From assembly GCA_017619905.1 (NCBI GenBank), contig JAFZRK010000027.1, forward strand, positions 1 through 19,148: 19,148 nucleotides of DNA, written 5' to 3'. Shown in pieces: positions 8,943-17,234 of the stretch (position 1 is its first letter; the number at the start of each line of letters is the position of its first letter). Made by a program: the position numbers and the translations under genes. The notes beneath the pieces are model-generated. The model did not search any database. It worked only from the letters and a program-made list of their open reading frames with translations, and was not told the DNA's origin. The DNA comes from Bacillota bacterium (GTDB lineage: Bacteria; Bacillota; Clostridia; Peptostreptococcales; Anaerovoracaceae).

Positions 8943-9870
8943 TCCGGTCTATATAGGAATAGACACAAGCAATTATACTACCTCCGCAGCGGCGGTCGAT
9001 GGCAGTGGAAATGTCATCACAAGCTCCCGCAGACTGCTGGAGGTCGGAGAAGGGGGAAAAGGGCTCAGGCAATCTGATGCTCTTTTTCAGCATTGGAAAG
9101 CGCTTCCGGAACTGCTCTCCCCGCTGCTTGAGCAGTACAGGGGCAGGATAGTCACTGTATGCGCTGCATCAAGGCCCAGACCAGTCGACGGCTCCTATAT
9201 GCCGGTGTTTACCGCAGGCACTAGTATGGGCAGAACAGTCGCTGCGGCCATAGGCGCGGAATACATGGAGACCTCGCATCAGGTGGCGCATTTCTATGCT
9301 GCCGCTTATAAGACGGGCATCGATACTTCAAAGCCGGTGATAATGGCTCATCTGTCCGGCGGAACTCTTGAATTCATACTCAGGGACGGCGAAAAGTACG
9401 AGCTGGTATTCGGAACGAACGACATTTCCTACGGGCAGCTTCTGGACCGTCTGGGCACGGATCTGGGATATCCTTTCCCTGCCGGGAAGTATATAGACGA
9501 AGCGGCTCTGCGAATGGCCCCTGAAGCCCCGAAATGCCCGTTTAAACGCGTTTTCATGTCGGAGTCGGGACTTAACCTGTCCGGGCTGGAAACATCGCTC
9601 AGAACGGCTGAAAACATGCTCAGCGCGGACGAGCTCTCGTACTTCGCGATGGACAGAATAGCCGAGAGTTTCCTAAGGTCGGCGGAAGCTCTGAAAGATA
9701 GATACGGAGTTTCGCAGGTGCTCGTCTCCGGCGGCGTGGCCTGCAGTCAGTTCCTCAGGGAACACTTCGGCCCGTACGGATACACCTTCGGGCTGAAGGA
9801 GTACTGTTCCGACAACGCGGCGGGCGAGGCGCTCATCGCTTATGACAGAACATGCAGACAAAGGCAATAA
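8929..9870 (+). CDS. TsaD/Kae1-like (M22 family) protein, uncharacterised paralogue
   Basis: 313 residues with the ASKHA fold of the TsaD/Kae1 family, whose main members make the t6A tRNA modification; older databases call them O-sialoglycoprotein endopeptidase. Beta-1 motif GIDTSNYTTS at the N-terminus; metal ligands H117 and H121 in SHQVAH and D295 in CSDNAAG are kept, as is the C-terminal VSGGVACSQFLRE. It differs from true TsaD: the GGHT motif reads SGGTLE (143-148), and the DDAAGEAFD-like segment reads NDISYGQLLD. It is therefore unlikely to be the cell's t6A enzyme, although it may still bind nucleotide and metal. The ATG at 8929 is preferred over a TTG at 8902; its only Shine-Dalgarno-like sequence (8904-8910) is 18 bases away, so it probably relies on coupling with nusB, which it overlaps by 14 nt. 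Such genes recur between nusB and xseA in Clostridia; I know of no assigned function. Confidence 0.85.
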   Translation: MQISDPVYIGIDTSNYTTSAAAVDGSGNVITSSRRLLEVGEGGKGLRQSDALFQHWKALPELLSPLLEQYRGRIVTVCAASRPRPVDGSYMPVFTAGTSMGRTVAAAIGAEYMETSHQVAHFYAAAYKTGIDTSKPVIMAHLSGGTLEFILRDGEKYELVFGTNDISYGQLLDRLGTDLGYPFPAGKYIDEAALRMAPEAPKCPFKRVFMSESGLNLSGLETSLRTAENMLSADELSYFAMDRIAESFLRSAEALKDRYGVSQVLVSGGVACSQFLREHFGPYGYTFGLKEYCSDNAAGEALIAYDRTCRQRQ

Positions 9871-10997
9871 CAGTCTCACAACTGAATAGATACATCTCCA
9901 GAGTGCTGTCCACGGATCCGATACTTATGAGCGTCGCGGTAAAAGGTGAGATATCCCGTATAACCAGGCACGGAAGCGGAAACTGGTTCTTCGACCTTAA
10001 GGACAGCGACAGCAGGATAAGCTGCTTCCTTCCGGCCAGCCGCGTGTCCACACTTCGCTACGAAGTCTCCGAAGGCATGGAGTTTACGGTGTTCGGAAAC
10101 ATAAACGTCTTTGAGCGCAGCGGCTCCTACAGTCTTTTTGTGACGGACATACAGGCGGAAGGCGAAGGCGCTCTTGCCGCGGCGTTCGAGCAGCTCAAAA
10201 AGAAGCTGGAAGCGGAAGGTCTTTTTGACCCCGCGCACAAAAAGCAGCTGCCTGCTTTCCCCAGAAAGATAGGAGTAGTGACATCTCCCACAGGCGCCGT
10301 CATAAAGGATATCGCGCAGACGCTGAGACGCCGCGACCCTTTGGTGGAGATACTGCTGTATCCGGCTCTGGTTCAGGGCCCGGGAAGCGCAGCGACCGTA
10401 TGCGAAGGAATAAAGTTTTTTAACGAAAAAAGGCCCGATACTGATATAATCATAATCGGCAGAGGAGGCGGCTCGCTGGAGGACCTGTGGACCTTCAACG
10501 AGGAGAGCGTCGCGAGGGCGGTGTATGCTTCGGCTATACCGGTCATTTCCGCTGTAGGGCACGAATCGGACCATGTTATCTCCGATCTTGCGGCGGATCT
10601 TCGTGCGTCCACTCCGACCGCAGCTGCGGAGCTTTGCGCGCCGCACATAGACAACCTTAAAGACAGGGTCCGTTCCTGCAGTCCTGCCGCTGTTTTCGAT
10701 ATTCTGCTCGGAAGGGTGGAACTGCAGGAGACCGTTCTTCAGCGTTTGAAAGACAGACTGGACAGCGCCGCTGTCTCAAGGATCACATATCTCTCCAACC
10801 GGCTCAGCATTGCAGCCGCGGAGCTAAAGGCAAACGATCCTATGTCTGTTCTTAAGAGCGGCTACACTGCCGTAAAAGACGCGGACGGATGCTGGAGATC
10901 CAAGGCAGAAGGTCTGAAGGCAGGCGACCGCATCACGCTGGTCTTCCGTGACGGAAGCGCCGGATGTACCGTTAACGAGGTGGCACTTAATGAGTGA
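9852..10997 (+). CDS. xseA: Exodeoxyribonuclease VII large subunit
   Basis: Catalytic subunit of exonuclease VII, which degrades single-stranded DNA from both ends to oligonucleotides. 381 residues. Order: N-terminal OB fold (about 1-105; ITVSQLNRYI and VAVKGEIS, NWFFDLKD), then the catalytic domain with VTSPTGAVIKDI from 143, GRGGGSLEDLW from 203 and GHESDHVISDLAADLRAS from 236, and a C-terminal helical and beta tail. All the hallmark motifs are present. It is shorter than the roughly 450 residues of the Bacillus and Escherichia proteins; the missing 65-75 residues come from the coiled-coil region after PTAAAEL. It overlaps the Kae1-like gene by 19 nt and xseB by 8 nt. Bacillus has folD just upstream; here the Kae1-like gene takes that place. 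Confidence 0.95.
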   Translation: MQTKAITVSQLNRYISRVLSTDPILMSVAVKGEISRITRHGSGNWFFDLKDSDSRISCFLPASRVSTLRYEVSEGMEFTVFGNINVFERSGSYSLFVTDIQAEGEGALAAAFEQLKKKLEAEGLFDPAHKKQLPAFPRKIGVVTSPTGAVIKDIAQTLRRRDPLVEILLYPALVQGPGSAATVCEGIKFFNEKRPDTDIIIIGRGGGSLEDLWTFNEESVARAVYASAIPVISAVGHESDHVISDLAADLRASTPTAAAELCAPHIDNLKDRVRSCSPAAVFDILLGRVELQETVLQRLKDRLDSAAVSRITYLSNRLSIAAAELKANDPMSVLKSGYTAVKDADGCWRSKAEGLKAGDRITLVFRDGSAGCTVNEVALNE

Positions 10998-11208
10998 TAT
11001 GCTTACATTTGAAGACGCTCTCCGCAAACTGGAGGACGCGGTAAAACTGCTCAAGAGCCCTGAGTGCACGCTTGAGGAGAGCATCAAGCTCTACGAAGAG
11101 AGCGTAAAGTACTACGAGCTCTGCGAAAAGATACTGGAGGAAGCAAAACAGAAGCTTCAGATATACAGACCCGAGACTGATACAACGGAGGACTTCGATG
11201 CTGTCTGA
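10990..11208 (+). CDS. xseB: Exodeoxyribonuclease VII small subunit
   Basis: 72-residue helical-hairpin subunit; several copies coat the coiled coil of XseA in the holoenzyme. The family pattern is visible in LTFEDALRKLEDAVKLL, the LEESIKLYEESVKYYELC helix and LEEAKQKLQ. The start is the ATG at 10990, with GAGGTGG at 10977-10983, six bases upstream. A longer frame from 10948 would add 14 non-homologous residues encoded inside xseA and lacks a ribosome binding site. It overlaps xseA by 8 nt and ispA by 11 nt, consistent with fixed-ratio coupled synthesis. Confidence 0.93.
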   Translation: MSDMLTFEDALRKLEDAVKLLKSPECTLEESIKLYEESVKYYELCEKILEEAKQKLQIYRPETDTTEDFDAV

Positions 11209-12076
11209 TTCCGACCGCGCAATATTCAACAAATACCGCAGGATAGTGGACGATCACATCCTGGACTTCATCCCGGAGATCGATCCGCTGAGCAAGGACC
11301 TTTACGATTCGATGAAATACGCGCTGCTCTCCGGAGGCAAGCGCATAAGGCCCGTGCTGGTGCTGGCCGCCTGTGAGATGTTCAACACGCCGCTGGCGTT
11401 CGTCATCCCGTTCGCCTGCGCGGCGGAATACATCCACACTTATTCGCTGATACACGACGATCTTCCCTGCATGGACGACGACGATCTCCGAAGGGGCAAG
11501 CCGACTGTCCACAAGCAGTTCGGAGAAGCAACAGCTGTCCTTGCAGGGGACGGACTTCTGTCCTGCGCCTTCGAGACCATGAACAAGGACATGCTTATGT
11601 ATCTGGACGACGCGGAGCTGCTGAAGAGAAAAGTCCGCGCTTCGTATTCGCTTTCTAAGGGATGCGGCTGCCGCGGCATGGTAGCCGGTCAGATAACTGG
11701 CATAGAGACCGAGGGAGAACAGTGCTCCGCGGATCTTATAAACTACGTAAACTACAAGAAGACCGCCTGCATGATCCGCGCAAGCGTAATGGCCGGCGGT
11801 TTCCTGGGCGGAATGGATCAGGCCACATGGGAGGACCTTGCGGTATTCGGAGAGAACATCGGCATGGCATTCCAGCTCGTGGACGATCTTGCCGACAGCG
11901 GCAGCGGACAGGATGCGGACGCAAGTACGTACGTTCAGCTCTTCGGCCGCGAAAAAGCCGTGGCGCAGGCCGCGGAATACATAGCGACCGCCCGCCGCGC
12001 AATAGAAAAATACTACGATCATGCCTCTATCTACAGATATCTGGCTGATCTTCTCGAAACCAAACTGTATGAATAA
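11198..12076 (+). CDS. ispA: Polyprenyl diphosphate synthase, farnesyl-diphosphate synthase type (divergent)
   Basis: Trans-prenyltransferase that condenses isopentenyl diphosphate units, feeding undecaprenyl phosphate and quinone synthesis. 292 residues, normal length. GGKRIRP precedes the first Asp-rich motif DDLPCMD (87-93), followed by DDDLRRGKPT and the family's KQFGEATAVLAGD. The second Asp-rich motif is DDLAD (229-233). Three deviations stand out: the loop after it is about 11 residues shorter than in well-studied bacterial enzymes and lacks the usual LGKPxGxD and a following Lys; the GQxxD motif reads GQITG; and the IHxxKT motif reads VNYKKT. The 3' neighbour is dxs, as in Firmicutes generally, so the role is most likely conserved. 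GGAGG at 11187-11191 sets the start, which overlaps xseB by 11 nt. Confidence 0.88.
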   Translation: MLSDSDRAIFNKYRRIVDDHILDFIPEIDPLSKDLYDSMKYALLSGGKRIRPVLVLAACEMFNTPLAFVIPFACAAEYIHTYSLIHDDLPCMDDDDLRRGKPTVHKQFGEATAVLAGDGLLSCAFETMNKDMLMYLDDAELLKRKVRASYSLSKGCGCRGMVAGQITGIETEGEQCSADLINYVNYKKTACMIRASVMAGGFLGGMDQATWEDLAVFGENIGMAFQLVDDLADSGSGQDADASTYVQLFGREKAVAQAAEYIATARRAIEKYYDHASIYRYLADLLETKLYE

Positions 12077-13916
12077 AAACGAGGATCTTTCAAAACAGAT
12101 CAAGCTTATGTCCGTGCAGGAGATGAACGATCTTGCGGCGGAGATAAAGAAGGACATGATAGACACCGTGTCCCGCACCGGAGGGCATCTGGCTTCTTCT
12201 CTGGGAGCTGTGGAACTTACTATATCTATCTATCATGTTTTTGATTCGCCCCGGGACAAGATCGTCTGGGACGTGGGGCACCAGTGCTACGCGTCGAAGA
12301 TGCTGACCGGACGCTGGGACAAGATGGAGACGCTGAGGCAGCACGGAGGTATCTCAGGCTTCCCGAAGAGGCACGAGAGCGTTCACGACGCGGACGATCC
12401 CGGTCACAGCGGGACCTCCGTATCGATAGCTTACGGCTACGCCAAAGCCAGAGACCTTTCCGGCGGCGATTACTCCTGCGTCGCAGTCATCGGAGACGGC
12501 ACGCTCACCGCGGGCGTCTCGCTTGAGGCGCTCGACGCGGCAGGCGGCAGCAACACTTCGTTCATAATAATCCTGAACGACAACAGGATGTCCATATCCA
12601 AAAGCATCGGAAGTTTCTCAAGGCATCTGCAGAAGCTCAGAACGTCCAATCTATACAAGAATTTCAAGACCAACCTCAAACGCATGAACACGCCCAAGGG
12701 CGTGCACCGGCTCAGCGTCATCAGGGACAAGCTCAAGTACTCGCTGCTTCCCAGAAGCGTTTTTGAGGAGCTCGGCTTTAAGTATTACGGGCCAGTGGAC
12801 GGCCACGACATCGAGAGCTTGACCAATGTTCTGAGATTCGTAAAGGGTCTGGACCAGCCGGTACTTGTGCATGTAATTACGCAGAAAGGCAACGGCTTTG
12901 CGCCTGCGATGGAGGATCCGACCAAGTTCCACGGCGTCGGAAAGTACGACCCGGTCAGCGGAGACACACCGTGCACCGACGAAAAGAGCTGGTCAGAGAC
13001 CTTCGGGGACATACTTACAGAGCTCGCATCAAAGGATGCCGATATCTGCGCGGTTACCGCAGCCATGGGCGAATCGACGGGCCTTGCCGGGTTCGCCAAA
13101 GCATACCCCGACAGATTCTTTGACGTCGGAATCGCCGAGCAGCACGCTGCGGCTTTTGCGGAAGGCCTTGCTCTCAACGGCAAAAAGCCGGTAGTCGCGA
13201 TATATTCCACGTTCCTTCAGAGAGCTTACGACCAGATGCTCTCCGAGATATGCCTCCAGGAGCTTCCTGTCATATTCGCGGTTGACAGAGCAGGCGTTAC
13301 GGGCAGGGACGGCGAGACGCATCAGGGCATCTACGACATATCTTATCTGTACTCCATGCCCGGGATGACGATAATGAATCCCCGCGACGAAAAGACGATG
13401 GAGAACATGTTCCGCCTGGCTCTGGAACTCAAGACGCCTGTCGCTGTCAGGTACCCAAAGAACTGCCCGGGAACATTCGAAATTCCTGCAGGGACCGGAA
13501 GCCCGCAGATACTGAAAGAAGGCAGCGACGTCCTTATCATATCTGACGCCAACATGCTCTCCGAGTGCCTTAAGTGCGCTTCGGTGCTTGAAACGAAGGT
13601 CGTAGCCGGCTGGAAGCCGATGAGCTACGCAGTATGCGACATAGGCATTCTTAAGCCGCTGGATATGGACTTTATCGATAGATGTCTTGACGATTACAAG
13701 TATATCGTCACCGTGGAAGACGGCTTGGCGGACGGCGGATTCGGTTCCAGAGTATCCGTCCGCGCATCCGAGACCGGCAGGAGCAAAGTCCTGAACATCG
13801 GCTGGCCGGACGGTTTCATAGAGCACGGCAGCATATCCGAGCTCAGGGCTGCCTACGGCATGGACAGCCGCGGAATAGCGGATAAGATCATCGACTTTAT
13901 CGGAGGACGCCCGTGA
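12069..13916 (+). CDS. dxs: 1-deoxy-D-xylulose-5-phosphate synthase
   Basis: Thiamine-diphosphate enzyme that joins pyruvate and glyceraldehyde 3-phosphate, the first step of the MEP isoprenoid pathway that supplies ispA. 615 residues from the ATG at 12069. Visible features are H40 in TGGHLASSLG, the substrate-channel segment VGHQCYASKMLTGR, the ThDP/Mg motif GDGT (D143) with N170-N172 about 28 residues on, YGPVDGHD, and the catalytic glutamate E357 in GIAEQHAAAFAEG, then DRAG and THQG in the transketolase-like domain. A longer frame begins at 12021 but would add 16 non-homologous residues lying inside ispA. Neither start has a Shine-Dalgarno sequence; the 8-nt overlap with the ispA stop favours translational coupling. 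The 3' end overlaps tlyA by 4 nt. Confidence 0.95.
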   Translation: MNKNEDLSKQIKLMSVQEMNDLAAEIKKDMIDTVSRTGGHLASSLGAVELTISIYHVFDSPRDKIVWDVGHQCYASKMLTGRWDKMETLRQHGGISGFPKRHESVHDADDPGHSGTSVSIAYGYAKARDLSGGDYSCVAVIGDGTLTAGVSLEALDAAGGSNTSFIIILNDNRMSISKSIGSFSRHLQKLRTSNLYKNFKTNLKRMNTPKGVHRLSVIRDKLKYSLLPRSVFEELGFKYYGPVDGHDIESLTNVLRFVKGLDQPVLVHVITQKGNGFAPAMEDPTKFHGVGKYDPVSGDTPCTDEKSWSETFGDILTELASKDADICAVTAAMGESTGLAGFAKAYPDRFFDVGIAEQHAAAFAEGLALNGKKPVVAIYSTFLQRAYDQMLSEICLQELPVIFAVDRAGVTGRDGETHQGIYDISYLYSMPGMTIMNPRDEKTMENMFRLALELKTPVAVRYPKNCPGTFEIPAGTGSPQILKEGSDVLIISDANMLSECLKCASVLETKVVAGWKPMSYAVCDIGILKPLDMDFIDRCLDDYKYIVTVEDGLADGGFGSRVSVRASETGRSKVLNIGWPDGFIEHGSISELRAAYGMDSRGIADKIIDFIGGRP

Positions 13917-14707
13917 AGACCCGTCTTGACGTACTCCTTGTCGATAATGGCCTGTTCGAATCCAGAGAAAAAGCGCGCGCGGCCATAATGGAAGGCCTCG
14001 TCTACGTTGACGGCGCAATATCAGACAAGCCCGGCGCGCAGATAAAGCAGGACGCTCTCATAGAGATAAAAGGTGACATCTGCCCGTTCGTAAGCAGGGG
14101 CGGCTACAAGCTCCAGAAAGCGCTGGACGTTTTCGGAATAGATCCGCAGGGGCTTGTTTGCCTGGATATCGGTTCTTCCACCGGCGGCTTTACGGACTGC
14201 CTGCTGCAGCGCGGGGCCGCCAGGGTCTACGCTCTGGACGTCGGGACGAACCAGCTTGCGTATAAGCTGAGAGTCGACGAACGCGTCGTATGCATGGAAA
14301 AGACCAACTTCCGAACGCTGGACACTGCAGCGTTCCCGGAGAAGGTAGACTTTGCGTGCACGGACGTATCGTTCATATCGCTTAAGCATATATTCCCGAA
14401 CGCGTCTGCTCTGCTTAAAGAAGGCTGCGCCATGGTCGCGCTTATAAAGCCGCAGTTCGAGGCAGGCCGCGAACAGGTAGGAAAGAAAGGCATAATTCGC
14501 GACTCTTCCGTACACGAAGAGGTCATACGGAACGTTATCGCATATGCTGAAGAGAACGGTCTTTCCGTGCAGGGGCTGGACTTCTCCCCGATAACCGGAA
14601 CCACCGGAAACATAGAATTCTTAGTGCATCTTACCCTCGGCGGAACGTCTGCCGGGTACGATATAAAGGCCGTCGTTCAAAAGGCGCACGGGCTTCTGGA
14701 GGGATAG
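13913..14707 (+). CDS. tlyA: TlyA-family rRNA 2'-O-methyltransferase (S4 + FtsJ domains)
   Basis: Cytidine 2'-O-methyltransferase of 16S and/or 23S rRNA; in mycobacteria its loss gives capreomycin resistance, and the family was once called hemolysin A. 264 residues from GTG 13913. N-terminal S4 RNA-binding domain (about 1-62; LDVLLVDNGLFESREKARAAI), then the SAM-binding LDIGSSTGGFTD (from 84). The FtsJ-type tetrad K66, D151, K179, E235 is complete and lines up with the published mycobacterial K69-D154-K182-E238 at a constant offset of three. GGAGG at 13902-13906, six bases upstream, and a 4-nt GTGA overlap with dxs support the GTG start. In most Firmicutes argR and recN follow, sometimes with nadK first; here mutS follows after one base. 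Confidence 0.95.
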   Translation: MKTRLDVLLVDNGLFESREKARAAIMEGLVYVDGAISDKPGAQIKQDALIEIKGDICPFVSRGGYKLQKALDVFGIDPQGLVCLDIGSSTGGFTDCLLQRGAARVYALDVGTNQLAYKLRVDERVVCMEKTNFRTLDTAAFPEKVDFACTDVSFISLKHIFPNASALLKEGCAMVALIKPQFEAGREQVGKKGIIRDSSVHEEVIRNVIAYAEENGLSVQGLDFSPITGTTGNIEFLVHLTLGGTSAGYDIKAVVQKAHGLLEG

Positions 14708-14708
14708 A

Positions 14709-17234
14709 ATGGCTCTAAGCCCCATGATGCAGCAGTATCTGGCAACGAAGGAGCAGTACAAGGACTGCATCCTTTTCTACCGTCTCGGAGACTTCTACGA
14801 GATGTTCTTTGACGATGCCTATAAAGCATCCAAAGCGCTGGATCTGGTGCTGACCGGAAGGGCCTGCGGGGATGAAGAAAGAGCCCCGATGTGCGGCGTA
14901 CCTTACCATGCTGCCGAGACCTATATCTCCCGTCTCATAGAAAAGGGCTTCAAAGTCGCCATTGCCGAGCAGATGGCGGATCCCGCGGAAGTTAAGGGAA
15001 TCGTACCCAGGGAAGTCATCAGAGTCGTTACTCCCGGTACGCTCACCAGCTCCTCCATGCTCTCCGAAAAGGAGAACAATTATCTTCTTTCTGTCTATTT
15101 CGATAACGGCATAGACGTTTCCTGGTGCGATCTTTCCACCGGCGAGTTCCGCGCGTCCTTCTTCGGAGGCGACAACGCGGACGAGCAGCTGACGGAGCTC
15201 ATCGCAAGGATACAGCCCAAGGAGATAATTACCAATTACTCTGAGGAACGCGCTCCGCAGCTCTGGGAGACCGCTTCTTTGGGCGAAGAGATCTATATCT
15301 CGCAGATAAGCCAGCGTCTCAGTTACGAGAAGAGCGCTCCGGGCATGCTGCTTGCTTACCTTAAGGACACGCAGAAGCAGGACGTTACGCATCTGGAGCC
15401 GCTCAAGATAGTTGACGACACCAAGTGCATGCGCCTGGACAAGGCCAGCATCAAGAACCTCGAGCTCACCGAGACGCTTTTTGACAAGAACGTAAACGGT
15501 TCTCTGCTGGGAGTGCTTGACAGCTGCAGGACTGCAATGGGCTCCAGAAAGCTCAGGCAGTGGATCAGGGAGCCGCTCACTGACAAGGACGACATTGACG
15601 CAAGGCTGGATGCAGTCGAGTATCTCTGCGAAGACATTCTGGCCAGAAACGACCTGCGCGCGATGCTCGCAGGCGTCTACGACCTTGAACGTCTCATGGC
15701 GAGAGTGTCGCTGGGCACAGCCAATGCCAGAGACCTTATCGCTCTTAAGAACAGTCTTCTTTGCCTTCCGGATATAAAGGACATACTCAGAAGATCGGAT
15801 TCCGCGCTTCTCAAAGACATAGAAGCAAGGATAGATCCGCTGCAGGAGATATGCGCAAAGATCGACGCTGCCATAGTCGACGATCCTCCGTTCTCCCTGC
15901 GCGAAGGCGGCATCATAAAACGCGGGTATTCCCAGCAGCTGGACGACATCTACGATGCTTCTCACAACAGCCGCAAATGGATAGCCGGCCTGGAAGCCAC
16001 CGAGAGAGAACGTACCGGCATCAAGACTCTCAAAGTCGGTTACAACAAGGTGTTCGGATATTACATAGAAGTCAGCAAGTCGCTGGCGGATCAGGTCCCG
16101 GACGATTACATAAGAAAACAGACCCTCGTCGGCGGAGAGCGCTACATCACTCCTGAACTCAAGGAGATTGAGAGCATAGTAATGAGCGCTCAGACAAAGA
16201 TCAACGAGCTGGAATACAGTCTGTTCACAGCGCTGCGCGATGAGATCAAGGCGCTTGCGTCGGTCATTCAGGAGGATTCCTACGCTCTTGCCTGCGCGGA
16301 CGTTCTCTGCAGTTATGCGGAAGTATCCGTTAAGAATGCCTATGTGCGTCCTACTGTTACGCTCGGCGACGAGATCGTCATCAAAAAGGGCAGGCATCCT
16401 GTCATCGAGAACACCATCGCGGACGGCAGGTTCGTTTCCAACGACGTGTACATAGACAGGGACAACGCTTCAATGCTCCTGATCACCGGTCCGAACATGT
16501 CCGGAAAATCAACGTACATGAGGCAGCTGGCGCTCATAGTGCTCATGGCACAGGCAGGCTGCTTCGTGCCTGCAGACGAGGCCGAGATAGGCCTTTGCGA
16601 CAGGATCTATACAAGGATAGGAGCTTCCGACAACCTGTCCATGGGACAGTCCACGTTTTTCGTGGAGATGTCCGAGCTCGCGTACATACTCAACACCGCA
16701 ACGCCCAGAAGTCTTATAATCCTGGACGAGATAGGCCGCGGCACCAGCACCTACGACGGTCTTTCGATCGCCTGGGCGGTAGTGGAGCATCTGACGGAGC
16801 CGAAGCTTAAGGCAAGGACTTTGTTCGCTACGCATTATCACGAGCTCACCGCGCTGGAGGGAAGCGTAAAAGGCGTAAAGAACCTTAACGTTGACGTAGC
16901 GGAAAAGGACGGGAACATTATATTCCTGCACAAGATAGTGGAAGGCAGCGCTAGCAGGAGCTACGGCATACACGTGGCGAAGCTTGCCGGCGTTCCGCGC
17001 AGCGTTCTGGACGCCGCCCAGCAGAAGCTCGCCCAGCTCGAAGAAGAATACAACGATATAAAGCTGACCCCTTCGGCTCAGAGCAGTCCGGATGCGGAGC
17101 AGCAGCTTTCGCTGTTCAATGTGTACGACTCAGTCATCGTTCAGAAACTGAAGGATCTGGACATCATGAACATCACTCCGTCCACGGCATTCAAGGTCTT
17201 GGAGGAGCTTAAGGAGGAGGCCGAGAACTCATGA
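14709..17234 (+). CDS. mutS: DNA mismatch repair protein MutS
   Basis: Mismatch-recognition ATPase. 841 residues, full length. The mismatch-reading motif GDFYEMF has F29 and E31. After the connector, lever and clamp domains comes the ABC-type ATPase: Walker A GPNMSGKST (594-602), Walker B and signature LDEIGRGTSTYDG with D673-E674, and ATHYHEL. A sliding-clamp binding motif QLSLF lies at 799-803 in the C-terminal tail, in keeping with beta-clamp recruitment of MutS in Bacillus. GGAGGG at 14698-14703, five bases upstream, sets the start one base after the tlyA stop. It overlaps mutL by 4 nt. Confidence 0.98.
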   Translation: MALSPMMQQYLATKEQYKDCILFYRLGDFYEMFFDDAYKASKALDLVLTGRACGDEERAPMCGVPYHAAETYISRLIEKGFKVAIAEQMADPAEVKGIVPREVIRVVTPGTLTSSSMLSEKENNYLLSVYFDNGIDVSWCDLSTGEFRASFFGGDNADEQLTELIARIQPKEIITNYSEERAPQLWETASLGEEIYISQISQRLSYEKSAPGMLLAYLKDTQKQDVTHLEPLKIVDDTKCMRLDKASIKNLELTETLFDKNVNGSLLGVLDSCRTAMGSRKLRQWIREPLTDKDDIDARLDAVEYLCEDILARNDLRAMLAGVYDLERLMARVSLGTANARDLIALKNSLLCLPDIKDILRRSDSALLKDIEARIDPLQEICAKIDAAIVDDPPFSLREGGIIKRGYSQQLDDIYDASHNSRKWIAGLEATERERTGIKTLKVGYNKVFGYYIEVSKSLADQVPDDYIRKQTLVGGERYITPELKEIESIVMSAQTKINELEYSLFTALRDEIKALASVIQEDSYALACADVLCSYAEVSVKNAYVRPTVTLGDEIVIKKGRHPVIENTIADGRFVSNDVYIDRDNASMLLITGPNMSGKSTYMRQLALIVLMAQAGCFVPADEAEIGLCDRIYTRIGASDNLSMGQSTFFVEMSELAYILNTATPRSLIILDEIGRGTSTYDGLSIAWAVVEHLTEPKLKARTLFATHYHELTALEGSVKGVKNLNVDVAEKDGNIIFLHKIVEGSASRSYGIHVAKLAGVPRSVLDAAQQKLAQLEEEYNDIKLTPSAQSSPDAEQQLSLFNVYDSVIVQKLKDLDIMNITPSTAFKVLEELKEEAENS

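Noticed and set aside
10416..10431. T6 and A6 runs in xseA as a possible frameshift site
   Set aside because: The runs are not in the phase needed for a standard slippery heptamer, and the zero frame continues with conserved motifs.
10442..10450. Extended -10 sequence TGATATAAT inside xseA
   Set aside because: No -35 element at 16-18 bases upstream, and the bases encode the conserved hydrophobic strand before GRGGGS, so coincidence is likely.
10948..10989. Upstream ATG for xseB
   Set aside because: The extra 14 residues are out-of-frame xseA coding sequence, while ATG 10990 has a good ribosome binding site.
14715..16397. Long antisense open frame (560 codons) opposite mutS
   Set aside because: mutS is unmistakable on the + strand; the antisense frame is a by-product of its codon bias and has no recognisable domains or ribosome binding site.
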